Shown: positions 61,001 to 64,000 of the stretch, piece after piece | Layout of the letters: each line of letters starts with the position of its first letter | Numbering within the stretch: the first letter of the stretch is position 1 | Assembly: GCF_965638725.1 (NCBI RefSeq) | Contig: NC_134950.1 | Location: 169,226,853 to 169,290,852 of the forward strand | Source of the DNA: Aptenodytes patagonicus | Taxonomy: Eukaryota; Chordata; Aves; Sphenisciformes; Spheniscidae | Length of the DNA stretch: 64,000 nucleotides | Reading direction: 5' to 3' | Made by a program: the position numbers and the translations under genes | Notes under the pieces: model-generated | What the model was told of the DNA's origin: nothing | The model's database searches: none | Seen by the model: only the letters and a program-made list of their open reading frames with translations

Positions 61001-63334
61001 ATCCATCTCCTCCGATTTTCCAGGGCATCCCTCTCTGCTGTAACAGCAAGGAGTAAGGTTATCTTGCAAACCAGCTTCAAGAAGTGCTGGAGGACCAAAG
61101 CAGGAGATCAAAACCTTTCCAAGGATGTCCTTGGATCACAGCTACAAGCCAGGCAGTCCTGTCCTCCTGCATTTGCCACCGGAGCTTTCTCTGATCTCCA
61201 GGCAGAAACTGCCTCGGGCAAACCCTACAGCAACCCGGAGAGCCAAGAAGGGGGAGGTCTGGAGCAGCCCCCATGCAGGGACCAGCCCCACCTCTGGTCT
61301 CTTTGCCATGGATCCCACCCGCCGAAAGACCAGCAGCGCTGCAGCACAGCCAGCATCAACCCCGGGCCATCTCCCAGGCTGGGTCCAAAGGAGAAGACAC
61401 AGCCATCCTCCCCCTCTCCCAAAATCACGGTGGCCTGCAGTCCGTCTCACCACCCCGGGGATGTCCGGGAGAGCTTTGCTCTCCTGCTGGAGCTCCTCAC
61501 CTCTCCACTCACATGGGGATGCCAAGCAGGTCTCCATGCCCCGGCTGGGGTGGTGGGATGTCTCATGCTCCACCAAACCGACATTCCCCACCGACCGCCG
61601 CGTCCGTCCTGTGCAAACCTCTGGGTCCATTCAACCAGGAGCTGAAGCTACGGCTGACCCCTTCTCACTCGTCTCCCCCTGGTCCCGCCGCGTGAAAAAT
61701 GCTTTGTCCGGGGAGTTTGCAGCCTGAGAGCAACCACCTCACGCCAAGCCAAGCCAAGCACGCAACAAAGCCCCATTGAAAGGCAGCCTTCCTCCGGGTG
61801 CCCTTGGAGAGCGCTGAGCAGCTCCTCCCAACCGCCGTATCACCGCTCCGGCAGCTGGAGCATCGCGCGAGCCAGCAGCCCGCCCCGCCGCCCCGGCAAA
61901 ACTAATGGGTTGTGGCATCTCAGATGACCCTAAACACCTACATGTGGGCAACCGAAACCAGCCCGGGGTGTCCCATATGCAGCCCGTGGAGTCTGGGTGC
62001 TGCGGTCAGCACAGGGTCATGGCCCCGGTGGTCTCCCCTCCCCATCCACAACCCCGGGAGAAGCGACGCTATCAAATGAGGTTCTTCTACAGCAGGGATT
62101 GCTTTGCGATGCCCGTGGCATCATCCATTCTCTCTCTCCTCCCCTCCTCTTCTCCAGAATCACTTCCTTTTTATTAGCTTGATCTGTTTTGACTTGAAAC
62201 TCTCCAGAGCCGGGGCTGGCTCACGTCTTCCCCGGAGCCATGAGGTGCTCCCATCCCACCGATCACAAGAGGAGAGCAAAGGGCTGCTCTCGTGCTGCAG
62301 AAGGCCCCAGGGGACCTGGCAGCACTTGCACAGGCCACCGGGTCACCGAAACACTGCCAGGGCGAGGGAGACAACTTCTGCTCTTGCATCATGTCACTAG
62401 ATAGCGGTTCCTCCCCAGGGCTGGGAGCAGAGAGACGGGCAGCGGGGAGGCAGGGGGGAGCTGCCTGCCCTGGAAAGGAAAGGAGGACATTAATTTCTTA
62501 GTGAACCTGGTTAACTATTTCTGTCTGGGAGCGCAGAGGAAAGGGCTGGGCAGAGCAGCGAGCAATACCATTGTCCCCGGCAGGAAAAAAAAAAAGGGAT
62601 GATAAAAACGTGCCTGCAGGAATTTGGCTCAGGCTCACGTTTGAACCAGCATCAGGTTTCCAAAGCAGAGGCTTCCGGATGCACAGGGCGTTCTCCGGGG
62701 CTGAAACTGGTGGGGAACGTCATTAGGGGTCGTGGGTTGGATTAACTCTGCATCGACCCAGAGAGTCAGACAGAGAAGGGATTTAAGCACCCAAAGACGC
62801 CCGGGGGCCAGACAGGAGCCGGCAGCGATGCTTTAGGTCGCTGGCTCGGTCGTGGCGGGGGACGAGCCGTGTTTCTGGGCTGTTTTCCCGTGATTTGGTC
62901 CATTTACATCCCGCCAGCAGCCTGCTGGTGGGCTCACACGTGCCATCTGCAGCTCACTGCCTTGCCGGCCTTCACCACGTGTTTGAAAGGCGCTTTGCAC
63001 AAAGCAGACACTTGTAAAGCTCTTGGCCAAGCGTGTGTTTAAGAGGGTATTAAAAGTTGTGGTCGGAAACAACAAAGCAAAGCAGAAACACAGCCTCGGG
63101 AGACACCGAGATCCCTCAGTCCTTGCTATGTGGAAATGGGTCTTATCTCAGTTGAAATGGGGATGCTGCCTGTAAATTCACCCAGAAAGTAGGCTCTCGT
63201 GACCCCAACACCATCCTGGCCCCCATGGAGCAGCCGGTGCCGCCCTGTCACCCCCCGGTGCTGCTGGGTCCCCTCCCAGCGGAGGCCAGCTGGTGGTGGC
63301 ATCCCCCAGGGATGACGACCGGGGCCAAGGCTGT
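55016..63334. other. GC-rich intergenic DNA, no supported gene
   Basis: No repeat longer than homopolymers and no recognised domain. Three plus-strand frames of 140-230 codons overlap at 60953-61727, as expected from low stop density. Confidence 0.4.
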
Positions 63335-64000
63335 TGAGTGTCATTAATGACCAGGGTGATGGGACCGAGTTTGGGGCCACTCCCGGTTGGGGGGAGCAGC
63401 GGATAGGCGGGGTGGGGCAGTGCTGCTGTGTTGGGCTACCTCAGCGGGCTGGAGAAATGGGCTGGTGGGACCCAGATGAAGTTCAACAGAGGCAAAGGCA
63501 GAATGGTGGCCCTGGCGGGGGACAGGACACAGGACAGCAGGGAGTGACTGGCTGGGGAGCAGCTCTGCAGAGAAGGATCGGGGGTCCTGGTGGTCAAACT
63601 GGACATGAATCAGCAGCGTGGGCTTGCAGCAGAGAAGGCCACCCCTATGCTGGGCTGTCTTAGCAAGAGACTAGCCGGCGGGGTGAGCGCTGTTAGGATC
63701 CCCTCTGTTCTGCTCTTGTAAGCCCGCAGCTGGACGCTGTGTCCAGTTTGGGGCTCCCCAGTACAAGGGTACTGGAGTGAGTCCTACAGAGGCTTCCAAA
63801 ATGGTTGTGGGCTGGAGAACGGGATGTGCAAGGAGGGGCTGAGCGCGCTGGGTCTGATCAGCCTGGAGAAGAGAAAGGGAAGATCTTACAGGTGTGTGCA
63901 GCTGCCTTACGGGAGGTTATAGAGAAGGTGGTCCAGACGCTTCTCAAAAGCACACAATGACAGGCCAAGTTGCAGCCAGAAAAATTTCAGCTGGATATGA
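63335..64000 (+). mobile_element. CR1 fragment, plus strand, continues past the window
   Basis: The segment follows CR1 from the end of the RT domain: ATTAATGACCAGGGTGATGGG, GGAGAAATGGGCTG, ATGAAGTTCAACAGAGGCAA, GCAGCTCTGCAGAGAAGGAT, TCCAGTTTGGGGCTCCCCAG, CTGGAGAAGAGAAAGG, CAGCTGGATATGA. The part 63575-63936 is nearly identical to 5761-6122 in reverse. Frames are broken. Confidence 0.9.

Noticed and set aside
60953-61727. Three overlapping plus-strand frames of 140-230 codons
   Set aside because: They overlap in different frames in GC-rich DNA with few stops and have no domain or splice support.
1-64000. CRISPR arrays, prokaryotic operons, phage or plasmid modules, tRNA or rRNA genes
   Set aside because: Nothing resembling them was seen. 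The intron-bearing genes and CR1/LTR content show vertebrate nuclear DNA.

Overview
The window is a piece of a bird nuclear genome. The evidence is CR1 non-LTR retrotransposons (including the avian 3' tail of ATTCTATGATT repeats), two solo LTRs of an avian endogenous-retrovirus type with 5-bp target duplications, CpG-island promoters, and two recognisable vertebrate genes whose neighbourhood (GJC2 next to IBA57, same orientation) matches human 1q42. The LTR type suggests a neoavian bird, but the species cannot be read from the sequence.

Layout. 1-2738: 5'-truncated, decayed CR1 element (endonuclease, reverse transcriptase, 3' tail). 2739-21880: AT-rich non-coding DNA with CR1 fragments, a 155-bp inverted repeat, a short tandem repeat and only weak exon candidates. 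21880-22800: CpG island with a likely first exon on the minus strand (20 codons, then a strong splice donor); the gene is not recognised. 25339-28466: IBA57 on the minus strand, rebuilt as three exons (343 aa) starting in a second CpG island. 30650-31187: solo LTR. 31188-39160: mostly featureless, with one old CR1 and two odd open frames. 39161-45205: GJC2 (connexin 47) on the minus strand, with one coding exon of 415 codons, a 4.66-kb intron holding a second solo LTR, and a GC-rich candidate 5' UTR exon. 45206-64000: GC-rich intergenic DNA with a CR1 tail, a 21-bp minisatellite, one 173-codon open frame of unknown meaning, and another CR1 at the right edge.

IBA57 serves mitochondrial iron-sulfur cluster assembly and GJC2 makes gap-junction channels in glia. 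Their adjacency is old synteny and not a functional operon. No bacterial systems, CRISPR arrays, rRNA or tRNA genes were seen. The most interesting signals are a three-frame stop cluster just before the GJC2 start codon, a Cx45-like C-terminal module with an internal repeat in this GJC2, a 362-bp CR1 block present twice in opposite orientation at 98.6 percent identity 58 kb apart, and the 155-bp inverted repeat.
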